From positions 1 through 52,623 of the IMG/VR virus record IMGVR_UViG_3300042923_001758: DNA of 52,623 bases; one strand, 5' to 3'. The notes beneath the pieces were generated by a model. The model was not told where the DNA came from and searched no databases. It saw only the letters and a list, made by a program, of their open reading frames with translations. This document shows, piece by piece, positions 39,126 to 47,356 of this stretch. Positions within the stretch are counted from its first letter, which is position 1, and the number at the start of each line of letters is the position of its first letter. Position numbers and translations under genes: made by a program. The DNA is from a virus.

Positions 39126-39131
39126 TATAAT
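39126..39131 (+). promoter_or_regulatory. -10 element (TGTTATAAT) of the DUF5050-like gene
   Basis: A perfect TATAAT with an extended TG on the plus strand, about 110 bases before the start. No convincing -35 is seen. Confidence 0.4.
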
Positions 39132-39242
39132 AAAAAATATTTCAAAATGCGTATAGTTCAAATAAATTAAAATGTTGTGGTAAATAAAACAAGAGTTCTA
39201 CTAATCAGATAAATAAAATATGTACTAATAAAAGAGGTAAAA

Positions 39243-40286
39243 ATGATGCATAAGAATAAAAAGACAAATAATCTGACGAAATTTATGCTTGTTATAATAG
39301 CTGCTATTCTTATATACCTAATAATTATGTGTGGTGTATTGATATTTGTATTAAATTCTTCAAATAGTAGAGAAGAAACAAACATTTCTATAAATGAATC
39401 AAAGACTTCTATACCAATAAATAATAAAGATAAAAATATTAGAGGTAATACAACAGGCAACATCCGAAATTCTGGACTAGCTGCTATTCAAGGAGACTGG
39501 ATTTATTATTCGAATTCTTCTGATGGAGCATCTATATATAAAATCAAGACTGATGGTACTCAAAAAATAAAATTAAATGATGTCCCAAGTACAAACATAA
39601 ATATAGTTGGTGATTGGGTTTATTATAAAAGCTTTAGTTCATCAACTATAGAAAAAATGAAAATTGATGGTAGTGAAAATACACAATTAAATGTAAAAGT
39701 AGACTCATACATAAATGTTGTAGGTGATTGGATTTATTATAATAATTTTGATGATGACCAAACATGTATATATAAAATCAAAACTGATGGTACTCAAAAA
39801 ACAAAATTAAATAATGAAACCAGCTATGATATTAATATAGTAGATGATTGGATTTATTATTCATCTGCTTCTGATGGCGATTCCTTATATAAAATCAAGA
39901 CTGATGGTACTCAAAGAAAAAAATTAAATAATTCCAAAAACCTAGGTATTGTTGTATACAACGATTGGATTTATTATGCAAATTATTCTGACTGGGGAAC
40001 CATATATAAAATTAGAATAGACGGTACTGATGAAACGCCCTTAAATACGCAGCTAAATACAGAAGCAAGTGCATACTTAAATGTTTCAGATGATTGGATT
40101 TATTATCAAAATCCTAATGATAACTTTTCCGTTTATAAAATAAAAATAGATGGTAGTGAGAATACAAAATTAAATAATACATATAGTGAGTCTATAAATA
40201 TAGTAGGTGATTGGATTTATTATAGAGATGAAAAAACTCTTTATAAGATGAAAATTGATGGAAGTGAAATCAGTAATGTCGATTAA
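39243..40286 (+). CDS. Membrane-anchored DUF5050-like beta-repeat protein
   Basis: 347 residues. A short basic N-terminus (MMHKNKKTNNLTKFM) precedes one membrane segment (LVIIAAILIYLIIMCGVLIF) and a low-complexity linker. Seven repeats of about 38 residues follow, each with the pattern (G/D)DWIYY...(I/L)YK(I/M)K(I/T)DG(T/S)...L, typical of DUF5050/beta-propeller-like extracellular domains. The protein should be anchored in the membrane with the repeats outside. It is on the opposite strand from its neighbours, is very AT-rich, and has its own promoter-like element, all signs of cargo unrelated to phage assembly. The ATG ATG start lies behind AAAGAGGTAAAA. Confidence 0.75.
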   Translation: MMHKNKKTNNLTKFMLVIIAAILIYLIIMCGVLIFVLNSSNSREETNISINESKTSIPINNKDKNIRGNTTGNIRNSGLAAIQGDWIYYSNSSDGASIYKIKTDGTQKIKLNDVPSTNINIVGDWVYYKSFSSSTIEKMKIDGSENTQLNVKVDSYINVVGDWIYYNNFDDDQTCIYKIKTDGTQKTKLNNETSYDINIVDDWIYYSSASDGDSLYKIKTDGTQRKKLNNSKNLGIVVYNDWIYYANYSDWGTIYKIRIDGTDETPLNTQLNTEASAYLNVSDDWIYYQNPNDNFSVYKIKIDGSENTKLNNTYSESINIVGDWIYYRDEKTLYKMKIDGSEISNVD

Positions 40287-40400
40287 TAGTATTAGTCTCA
40301 TTTAAAGAGAGTGTAAAATAATCTTTTTAAATTGCTTTCTATAATAATTAATTGTGTGGCAGAAAGGCAACAGTATGGCGTTTCTGACTTAGCTACAATA

Positions 40401-40474
40401 TAGTATGCATAAAAGCACATGTCAAAGCCCCTCTCATCAGAGGTTGCCCTTGACATGTGCTTTTATGCATACTA
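40401..40474. repeat. 25-bp perfect inverted repeat, likely bidirectional terminator
   Basis: TAGTATGCATAAAAGCACAT plus GTCAA (40401-40425) is repeated exactly in inverse orientation at 40450-40474 around a 24-base loop that itself contains CCTCT/AGAGG. It lies between the convergent DUF5050-like and Z1 genes, and A/T tracts flank the core stem, so it fits a bidirectional terminator. The arms also read TTGACA outward; on the minus strand TTGACA is followed at 17 bases by TATATT, a good promoter. Nothing else is seen in the gap 40287-40612. Confidence 0.6.
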
Positions 40475-40612
40475 AAGAAGAAGCCTTCCCTCAAACATAA
40501 TACTAAGTTCTCCGTATAATTCTGCTCCAGTTATAAAGTAAATTTTTTAGGCTCTCCCTAAATTCTTTGAATATCTTTCGTATGATTATCAGCTATATTC
40601 GTACTCTATCAA

Positions 40613-42490
40613 TTAAACGTTGTAATAAATAATATTGCCCGGAAGTTTAATATTGGGAATCCAAATCTTCTTACCATCCCAGCCTTTGTTTCCTGTTACT
40701 TTATACATAGTCAACACTACCTCATTAGGATAAGTATCACCAAGTTTTCTATCGTTTGGTGATAATAGAGTTCCCGTTCCTTTTGCTATGTCCCTATTTC
40801 TGCGGACGATTAACCTGCCTTGAGCTAAAGGATTTTCAGCAATGAATGTATTTATAAACCCTACAAAAGCCGAAATACTCCAATCATCCATCTCAGAACT
40901 GGTTTGTTCTAATAACCGCATAATAAGCTTTAAGCTTACTAAATATGATTCTTCAGAAAATGCCACTAACAACTGATCAAGCAAATCTACATCTTTATTG
41001 ATAGGATAAAAAGGAAAATAGTTTACACCTCCTGAAAATACGTCAACTGATTTTTTATCAAGTACGTTTTTTCGTGTTGGCTTTAATCCTGTAGGATAAT
41101 AAATCTTGATATCACAATTTTTGCTTTGTTTTTTAATCTGAGCTATTATACTATTGTTTGTTGTATTAATATCCGAAAATAGTTTATAAAGTATCGGAGG
41201 CATAAACACACGCATTAAAGCATGGTCTCTGTCATAACCAAACATACGGGCGTGCTGCCACATTGTATCAGCTTGAGGATTTTTTGCAACTCTGCAGTAA
41301 TAAATTGTCTGCAGTTGTGGGAACGTGACCCCCCTCCCTAGACTGTTTCCTCCAATTATAATATTTATATCATTTTCATATTTAACATTTTCATCGTAAG
41401 GAGTAAATGAATTAATTACTAAAACCTTCACCATATCATTTTCAAGCTGATTACATATGAAAGCAAATATATTGTTAAAAGGTTGAATATTTGTCTTTGT
41501 TGCTTTAAGATTTTCATACACAAGTCTAAAAGCATCAGCTGTTTCTGGTTCCTCATATGTTATAGAAATTTCATTAAGATAATCCCCAATTTTTTCAGCA
41601 AACTTACTATGCTGATCAGTACGAACACTAGGATGAATTAAAAAATTAGAAACTTTTCCTCCTTCTAAAAAAATGTGCGCAGATGTTATCAAATGCATCA
41701 TAAGTGCATTTTTTAATCCATTCTCTGGAAATTCATCATCTATTAATAGTTCATCTGCCTCATCATTGTCTGTAAAAATAAGGTATGGAGTTTGTTCATT
41801 ACCAAAGAAAAAGTTCCCACCCAAGTATCCTTGACCGGGTTCAAAGTAATATGTAAAATACGGTTTCCATCCGCTTTGAGCAGTCTGAAGCAGAATAGCT
41901 TGAGGAGTACCCGTGACTTGCATATATATACTACTAGAAGTCGTCCGTTTAATTTCATCCAATAACTTATTTATAGTGCTTCGCTTTTTTTGATTTACCA
42001 TTGTATTTAAACTGGCAGCGTCTGCTTCATCATCCACAATGAATAAGGGATTACCCGCACAAAAATTAGTTGAAGATATGTTATTTTTCCATTGTTTTAG
42101 TATCCTGCCATTTTTCTTTAATACAACAACTACAGGTTTTCGCAAGTTATTATTCACAAAAGATAAGTAATCATTTTCATCGCAAATGCAAAACTCACTT
42201 AGATCTTTCTGAGCTCTTCTAAAAGTCTGCTGTTGTAGCAAAATATTATCCGTTGTTAATAATAGAAAAATGCCGAATCCTTCATCAGCTGCAGCACTCA
42301 TAAGACCAAACATATGACTGGTTTTACCACTTTGAACGTCCCCAACTAAAAGACTAACAACGTGATCTTTAAAAGTAAAATTAGAAACATACTCTGGTAT
42401 AATATCTTTTACAGTTTTATTTATTGCATCTGCAAGCTGCTGATTACCTCGTTTAACTATTCTATCCAAATAACAGTTTAAATAATTCAT
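40613..42490 (-). CDS. Z1 domain superfamily II helicase-like ATPase
   Basis: The start chosen is the ATG at 42490, overlapping the nuclease stop (ATGA) with GGGGTG upstream, giving 625 residues. Motifs are Walker A GDVQSGKTSH (near residue 50), Walker B FIVDDEADAAS, motif III VTGTPQA, and the second RecA domain with IIIGGNSLGRGVTFPQLQTI and TMWQHARMFGYDRD. This combination defines Z1 domain proteins, which accompany restriction and MORC/MutL-type ATPase systems. It probably translocates on or remodels DNA for the nuclease encoded just upstream. It is the last gene of the operon and is closed by the inverted repeat at 40401-40474. Confidence 0.82.
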   Translation of the reverse strand: MNYLNCYLDRIVKRGNQQLADAINKTVKDIIPEYVSNFTFKDHVVSLLVGDVQSGKTSHMFGLMSAAADEGFGIFLLLTTDNILLQQQTFRRAQKDLSEFCICDENDYLSFVNNNLRKPVVVVLKKNGRILKQWKNNISSTNFCAGNPLFIVDDEADAASLNTMVNQKKRSTINKLLDEIKRTTSSSIYMQVTGTPQAILLQTAQSGWKPYFTYYFEPGQGYLGGNFFFGNEQTPYLIFTDNDEADELLIDDEFPENGLKNALMMHLITSAHIFLEGGKVSNFLIHPSVRTDQHSKFAEKIGDYLNEISITYEEPETADAFRLVYENLKATKTNIQPFNNIFAFICNQLENDMVKVLVINSFTPYDENVKYENDINIIIGGNSLGRGVTFPQLQTIYYCRVAKNPQADTMWQHARMFGYDRDHALMRVFMPPILYKLFSDINTTNNSIIAQIKKQSKNCDIKIYYPTGLKPTRKNVLDKKSVDVFSGGVNYFPFYPINKDVDLLDQLLVAFSEESYLVSLKLIMRLLEQTSSEMDDWSISAFVGFINTFIAENPLAQGRLIVRRNRDIAKGTGTLLSPNDRKLGDTYPNEVVLTMYKVTGNKGWDGKKIWIPNIKLPGNIIYYNV

Positions 42491-43545
42491 TTTGTCACCC
42501 CAAAATCCAAATACCATAAGTTAGGTATTGTTGTTTTTGTAAAAGTGAATGTATCACGTCCATATCGTCTCAGAGTTTCCTGTGTTACAGGTTCTCCAAC
42601 AGATAGTGCCCCTGCATTTTCCAATCTCCCCTTTAGCCATTTTCCCAATATTTTAAGATCACTCTCAGACCGAAAATTTTTACTGTAGTCTCCACTGATT
42701 TTACACTTAAATTTCCACCCATCATCTGTAATTACATCAAATAATGCTTCATCTGTCTTACTTTTGGGATAATGCATTTGATCTGTTATAGGCTTTGGTA
42801 CAATCAACTCAACTTCATACCAATGGCGTGGCTTAACAAGTCCGTTTTTACCAACACGTCCTCGCCCGAAAAATGCATTGAGATTGCTCTGAGGAGATAC
42901 TTCTGCACCTTTAATTGGAATATTAAAACATATCTCCGTTTGACTTGAAAGACATTGAGCCAATACTTTCGTATCAACTTTTTCAACATGTTCATGATTC
43001 TCAAGCAAAGGATTTTCTTTCTTAAATTGATCAATATCTAAAGCTGCAATATTTTCAGTTGACGTACGGTTAAGCTCATGAATAAACTTCTGCATTTGCT
43101 GTGCGTAATCTGCATCATCTATTAAAACTGAGGCTTCATATGTCCTGCTGTTACTTTCCACAATACTACTCAAATTGTTTGAACCAATTATACCCGCAAA
43201 AGATCCTTTAGCATCTCCATAAGAATACATTTTTCCGTGGAAACGAAAAGGAGTTACCAGTCGAACTTCCCCACATCCATTAGCCATAAGAAAATTGTTG
43301 AGGTCAATCGCAGTTTTGTATTCAACCGCTGTAAACTTATCCAGATAATGCATACCAATGGTAAGATTCATTCTTTCAATGTTATTCAATTCAACAGCTT
43401 TTTTTAGCTCTATTAGTGCCTCTGATGTTATATAACCAACAGCAATATCTAATTGGCTTGTACGCGGAAGCAGAGAATAAAAAGCATCAGAAAATCTTGA
43501 CATTTTCGTTCGCATCGGCGGATAGTTTGAGAATAATAGTTCCAT
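42487..43545 (-). CDS. NgoFVII-like (PLD family) restriction endonuclease
   Basis: 352 residues. The phospholipase D nuclease fold carries one HKD-type motif, FHGKMYSYGDAKGSFAGIIG then SNNLSS (about residues 103-130); such enzymes usually dimerise to form one active site. LDIAVGYITSEALIELKKAV at the N-terminus is typical of RE_NgoFVII family nucleases. The C-terminal half (HWYEVELIVPKPIT, KTDEALFDVITDDGWKFKC) is probably the DNA-recognition part. It lies 12 bases after the cytosine methyltransferase and overlaps the Z1 gene, so a type II-like restriction role is well supported by context. The ATG follows AAGGAGATGTCAGT. Confidence 0.78.
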   Translation of the reverse strand: MELLFSNYPPMRTKMSRFSDAFYSLLPRTSQLDIAVGYITSEALIELKKAVELNNIERMNLTIGMHYLDKFTAVEYKTAIDLNNFLMANGCGEVRLVTPFRFHGKMYSYGDAKGSFAGIIGSNNLSSIVESNSRTYEASVLIDDADYAQQMQKFIHELNRTSTENIAALDIDQFKKENPLLENHEHVEKVDTKVLAQCLSSQTEICFNIPIKGAEVSPQSNLNAFFGRGRVGKNGLVKPRHWYEVELIVPKPITDQMHYPKSKTDEALFDVITDDGWKFKCKISGDYSKNFRSESDLKILGKWLKGRLENAGALSVGEPVTQETLRRYGRDTFTFTKTTIPNLWYLDFGVTK

Positions 43546-43557
43546 ACTGACATCTCC

Positions 43558-44667
43558 TTATACCATTTCTTTTGTAACAAAATCCAAACGTTCTTTCACT
43601 GACAGCTTAGATAATTTTTCATAGACTTCGTATAAATCAACTTTTTCATAATCACCAGTAAATAAAGGCTTCAATCTTCTGGCAACTACCCTAACTCCCT
43701 CTGGCGGAACTGCATTGCCAATCTGTCTGCGAACTTCTGCAATGCTCCCTATGAATTTAAAATCATCTGGAAAAGATTGAAGACGAGCCCTCTCTCTATT
43801 CGTTAAAGGTCTAGGCTCTGGATAGTGATAACCCCATGTACCGCCACCTCCTGCGGCAATTATTGTTTTAGCTGGTTCGTCCAATTTAATTCTTCTATAT
43901 ACATGACTAATCATTCCTTTTACGTAAAGCGGATGATCTTTAGGGATATCTGTAAAATTTCCGCCCTCTGGTATTAACTCCAGCATTCTTTTTGTTTTAT
44001 CCATACAATTAATGTGCTCATTATTATATTTTACATTTTTAACTCCTTGTAAGGCTTCTCCTGCAGTTACATATGGAAGCGATGTATTGGGTCCATGTGT
44101 TGGCTTGGGATGAATAAAATTAAATCCTGTATCTATTCGCACCCCTACAATTAATAATCGTTCCCTGAATTGTGGAACTCCATATTCAGCAAAATTGTAT
44201 AGATGTGGTTTTACAACATACCCAGGTGCAATACTTTCAAAATCTTTAATAATGGTTTCAATGGCTTTTCTTTTGTTTGCAGTTAAGAGTCCCTTTACGT
44301 TTTCGGCAACAAACGCCTTAGGTCGCTTTGCATCAACAAATTCAAGAAAATGTCGATATAATCCTCCTCTTTTACCACTTAAGCCCGGCTGTTTCCAAAT
44401 TATCGAAAAATCCTGACACGGAAAACCGCCCAATATTATATCACCATCAGGGATAGTCTTGTCGTCGTATGGGTTTATTTCAGTTATATCTCCAAAGCGA
44501 ATTACATCACCAAAGTGCTCTTTGAATGATGCAACAGCCCATTCTGAAAAGTCATTTGCCCATATAGTATTATAGCCTTCTAAATGAAAGCCCAAGTCCA
44601 AACCTCCGCATCCTGAGAAAACGGACACGACGTTCGGCGAATAATTTTGTTTAATTTCGGTTTTCAT
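43558..44667 (-). CDS. DNA (cytosine-5-)-methyltransferase
   Basis: 369 residues with all core 5mC motifs in order: I FSGCGGLDLGF, IV GGFPCQDFS with the catalytic Cys, VI ENVKGLL, VIII QFRERLLIVGV, and X RQIGNAVPPEGVRV. The segment between VIII and X is the target-recognition domain and includes AAGGGGTWGYHYPEPRP, which may contact DNA. It protects host sites from the adjacent NgoFVII-like nuclease. A TATAAT at 44704-44709 just upstream suggests its own promoter, useful for methylating before cutting. The ATG follows AGAGGAGTTATTACT. Confidence 0.92.
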   Translation of the reverse strand: MKTEIKQNYSPNVVSVFSGCGGLDLGFHLEGYNTIWANDFSEWAVASFKEHFGDVIRFGDITEINPYDDKTIPDGDIILGGFPCQDFSIIWKQPGLSGKRGGLYRHFLEFVDAKRPKAFVAENVKGLLTANKRKAIETIIKDFESIAPGYVVKPHLYNFAEYGVPQFRERLLIVGVRIDTGFNFIHPKPTHGPNTSLPYVTAGEALQGVKNVKYNNEHINCMDKTKRMLELIPEGGNFTDIPKDHPLYVKGMISHVYRRIKLDEPAKTIIAAGGGGTWGYHYPEPRPLTNRERARLQSFPDDFKFIGSIAEVRRQIGNAVPPEGVRVVARRLKPLFTGDYEKVDLYEVYEKLSKLSVKERLDFVTKEMV

Positions 44668-44743
44668 AGTAATAACTCCTCTTTAGTTCTAGATTAGCCT
44701 CGGATTATATTTTAATTGCATTATTAATATAATTAGGCAATTA

Positions 44744-44947
44744 TTATTTATTGCGGACAAGTAGTTCATTAACGTCACAGTCAAATAGGAAACAAATTTT
44801 CTCTATCGTATCAAAGTCAATACGAGTAGCCTTGTCATTGTACAGGTTGGAAATAGTATTCCTCGACAAGCCTGTTTTTTCATGAACATCTTTTATTTTA
44901 TACCGATTTTTTCCCATCAAAGTTGATAGGTTACTCTTTATAGTCAA
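44744..44947 (-). CDS. XRE-type HTH regulator of the R-M operon
   Basis: I favour a TTG start at 44947, behind GAGGTGACGGAT (about 67 residues); a GTG at 44956 has a poorer site. The whole protein is a Cro-like helix-turn-helix: NRYKIKDVHEKTGLSRNTIS, NLYNDKATRIDFDTIEKICF, then FDCDVNELL. Its position upstream of the methyltransferase and nuclease genes is that of a controller (C) protein timing restriction expression. A TATAAT at 44980-44985 lies upstream. No duplicated operator was recognised, so autoregulation is inferred. Confidence 0.72.
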   Translation of the reverse strand: MTIKSNLSTLMGKNRYKIKDVHEKTGLSRNTISNLYNDKATRIDFDTIEKICFLFDCDVNELLVRNK

Positions 44948-44989
44948 ATCCGTCACCTCGTATATCCTAAATTCAGTTCATTATACTAC

Positions 44990-45826
44990 AAATATTAATC
45001 ACCGTATACTAGATTTTGTGCATAAAAATTAAAAGCAACTTTATTAATAATTTAATTTCCCCCTTATGCTGTGCGAATCACAAGCATATCTGAAAATTTA
45101 TAGAAAGCTATTTTCTAGCTAATACCATACTTTTTAACTTCTCATTTATCCTTTTAAAATAATGTTTACAATATAAAAAAAGTTTGGGATATACGTTCTC
45201 TCACTAACTGCCTTTTCTGCGACCTATTTGTTCATTGTTCTCATTGTAATCCTTCATAAACTTATGAACCTCCCGCACTTTTCATAAATCATGACTCTTA
45301 TTTTCTTTCACACAACAGGAATTAGCGCTCACCCAAATGAATACATCCCACAAACCGCACATATCGCTCCAATATATTTGCAGCCTCTGTTCTTATTTAC
45401 CTTTCATCCGTGTTGCCTTAATTCTTCTGTACGCCTCACTGGATTATACTCATACATGATTACTTTACTCTTCCTGCTGTTTCATCTAAATTATCATTTG
45501 AGTATTTAGTACGTTAAATCTCCTAAAAAATTTTTTATTACTTTTGCTCCATACGTACTAACAATTATCAAGATACCCCCAGCTACATATCATTGTTTAT
45601 CTGTTCCTCTCGCTAAGTTTCGACTAAAAAAATATCTTGTATATTTTTGATTGACTTGCAGTAGGGCGTGAGCCCCCCCTATCCCCCATACTCCCCCTCA
45701 TAGCTTTATTCGCATCAAAAGATTACCGAGTTTAGATACCCATTTTAGGGACTCTATAGACATTGATTTTGCGTACTAACCTATGGTGTCCCTAATATCA
45801 CGGTTTTAGGGACGATATGTATAAAT
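44990..45826. other. Non-coding region between the R-M cargo and terS
   Basis: No convincing gene was found; the plus-strand frame at 45291-45509 lacks a ribosome site and a protein-like composition. Visible elements are a degenerate copy of the early element (AGTATTTAGT at 45501-45510 without TTGTTAC), the C-run tract at 45673-45697, and direct copies of TTTTAGGGAC near 45738 and 45804, the latter paired with GTCCCTAA at 45788 to form a hairpin. Confidence 0.5.
45673..45697 (-). other. G-rich tract (G5, G5, G7), possible quadruplex
   Basis: The minus strand reads GGGGG, AGTAT, GGGGG, ATA, GGGGGGG in an otherwise AT-rich region. The seven-G run can supply two three-G runs, so a four-run quadruplex is possible. 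A GC-rich tract beside terS could also belong to a packaging or cos-type site. Confidence 0.45.
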
Positions 45827-45872
45827 AAAAAAAGAGGATACCCATAGTCTTGCGATAACTACGGATACCCTC
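45827..45872 (-). terminator. Terminator of the terS gene
   Basis: A 15-pair stem on the minus strand (GAGGGTATCCGTAGT with ACTATGGGTATCCTC, including G-T pairs) is followed by TTTTTTT. It stops transcription from terS before the cargo region. Confidence 0.82.
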
Positions 45873-45897
45873 ACTATTCAGTACTGCTTTTAACTTA

Positions 45898-46320
45898 CTA
45901 AATATCCTCGCCTAATAAATCGCGGTATTCCTCGTCTAAATCCTCTATAGTCCGCTCTCTAATCTCTACGCTCTCCTCTACTACCTGTTTGAGCTTACCT
46001 TGATTCTTGAGGAATAAATCAAGAGCCTTAAGTTTGTCGTGAGTTTTACCATTTACAATAATGCCTCTTATCTGATTATAAGCCTCGGAGATAAAGGCTC
46101 TTTGTACTTGCTCTGCTCTCTCCTCCATATGGTCTATAAAATGGTCATTATCTGTACGCCATAGATAAAGCGTCTTTGTATCTACATCTATTTCCTCTGC
46201 TATCTGCTCGTAAGTAAGACCATTCACATCACGAGAGACGATTAGCTCCACGGCTTTTCTCTGTCTCATATCGAGCATATCACGGGGATTGACTTTCTTT
46301 GGTCTGCCTCGTTTAGCCAC
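45898..46320 (-). CDS. terS: Terminase small subunit (phBC6A51-type HTH)
   Basis: The GTG at 46320 is preferred (GAGGGGGTTTTGTTA upstream), giving 140 residues; a TTG lies two codons earlier. The N-terminus is basic (AKRGRPKKVNPRD). A helix-turn-helix (GLTYEQIAEEIDVDTKTLYL, WRTDNDHF, about residues 36-62) binds DNA, and helical oligomerisation segments follow with an acidic C-terminus. This is the layout of small terminase subunits of Bacillus-group phages that recognise the packaging site. It stands alone with its own terminator, 7.7 kb from terL, and next to an iteron-rich region that is a plausible binding target. Confidence 0.75.
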   Translation of the reverse strand: MAKRGRPKKVNPRDMLDMRQRKAVELIVSRDVNGLTYEQIAEEIDVDTKTLYLWRTDNDHFIDHMEERAEQVQRAFISEAYNQIRGIIVNGKTHDKLKALDLFLKNQGKLKQVVEESVEIRERTIEDLDEEYRDLLGEDI

Positions 46321-46504
46321 TAACAAAACCCCCTCTATGAATTATTTTTCTCGGCATGTACGTCGGGCATTTCGCGGAATTTATCTTAATCACATATCAA
46401 GCATTCAGCGAGCCTCAGCGTGGGGGCATGACACTCGAAATGGAGCCGTTTGGAGCTCTCTATAGCTTATCGCTACCTATCGCTTTTTACTCCTAATTTA
46501 CGGC

Positions 46505-46885
46505 TATTTATTAACGCCCGATACGTCTTATTTAATGAGTAATTCTACGGCTATATACTACGTATATCTAACGCTTTATTTAACGTCTATTTAACGGTCT
46601 GATTTAGCACTTTATTATCGCTATATTACCGTAATATTTAACGTCCTATTTAACGATATCACGCTCTATAGTCGTACAATAATTCCCTAATTAAACGCTC
46701 CTACGTACTGCGCTATACTAACGCTATCTAATCGTTATTTAATACGGTATTTACTGTTATTAAATAGATTAGAGTGTTATTATTTATAAGCGTAATAATT
46801 ACCCTCTTGATTTATCAAAGGGTATATTACGGCTTAACTCTTATATCTAACTAAGATCTTTTATCTTTAATACGTTTATCTAACG
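46505..46885. repeat. Phased TATTTAACG repeats upstream of terS
   Basis: Exact TATTTAACG occurs at 46577, 46588, 46635 and 46647, and TATCTAACG at 46565 and 46877. Related forms (TATTAACG near 46509, TACTAACG near 46716) also occur. Neighbouring units start 11-12 bases apart and the two groups are 47 bases apart, close to whole helical turns. This looks like a protein-binding array (packaging site or origin). The rest of the gene-free stretch 46321-47193 contains only a CAAGGGCTTTAA-type inverted repeat (46927-46988), two TGTAAATTACTC copies (47042, 47076) and a hairpin at 47101-47126. Confidence 0.6.
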
Positions 46886-47193
46886 TTTTAAGCTCTATCC
46901 CTTATCCCTTACACTTATAAGACGCACAAGGGCTTTAAAAGACAAGTATTTTATAGATGTAATTTTAACCATACCCTTAAAGCCTTGATACTGTTAGGTT
47001 TTCATAAAACGACTCTACTTGTACCTTTTTCCGAGCAAACCTGTAAATTACTCACCTTTGGTATAAAAATTAGCGTGTAAATTACTCTCCAACGCAGAAA
47101 TTCCCACAATCCTAAGCCTGTGGGAACATAAATCATACTTTTCTATTTTCACCATAATTTCAACATGTATGGAGATGCTAACAGAAATATATA

Positions 47194-47343
47194 TTAGCCT
47201 TTACTTTTGTTTTTAATTGTATCTATTATAATTGGGGCTGCCACCATAACAGCTAAAGTGCCTATCTGTTTGATGATCTTACCAATCACATTACAAACTT
47301 TAACATACTTATAATTATTCTCATCTTTTTTTTCTTTATCCAC
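47194..47343 (-). CDS. 49-residue single-pass membrane peptide
   Basis: The GTG at 47343, behind AAGGAGGCGTTCATT, is clearly the start; a frame running 22 codons further upstream lacks a site. The product has a charged N-terminus (DKEKKDENNYKYVKVCN), one membrane segment (GKIIKQIGTLAVMVAAPIII) and a basic tail (KNKSKG). It lies 13 bases after the helical-protein gene and is the last gene of the GHKL-nuclease operon. Size and topology resemble membrane-active toxins or effectors, but nothing shows activity. I do not recognise it. Confidence 0.55.
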   Translation of the reverse strand: MDKEKKDENNYKYVKVCNVIGKIIKQIGTLAVMVAAPIIIDTIKNKSKG

Positions 47344-47356
47344 AATGAACGCCTCC

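Noticed and set aside
39167-39463. Minus-strand hydrophobic frame of 98 codons
   Set aside because: It is the antisense image of the membrane segment and linker of the DUF5050-like gene, and has no ribosome binding site.
45291-45509. Plus-strand frame of 72 codons in the gap before terS
   Set aside because: No ribosome site, odd composition (Leu, Phe, His-rich), and opposite to local transcription. I also tried the minus strand here and found only stop-interrupted fragments.
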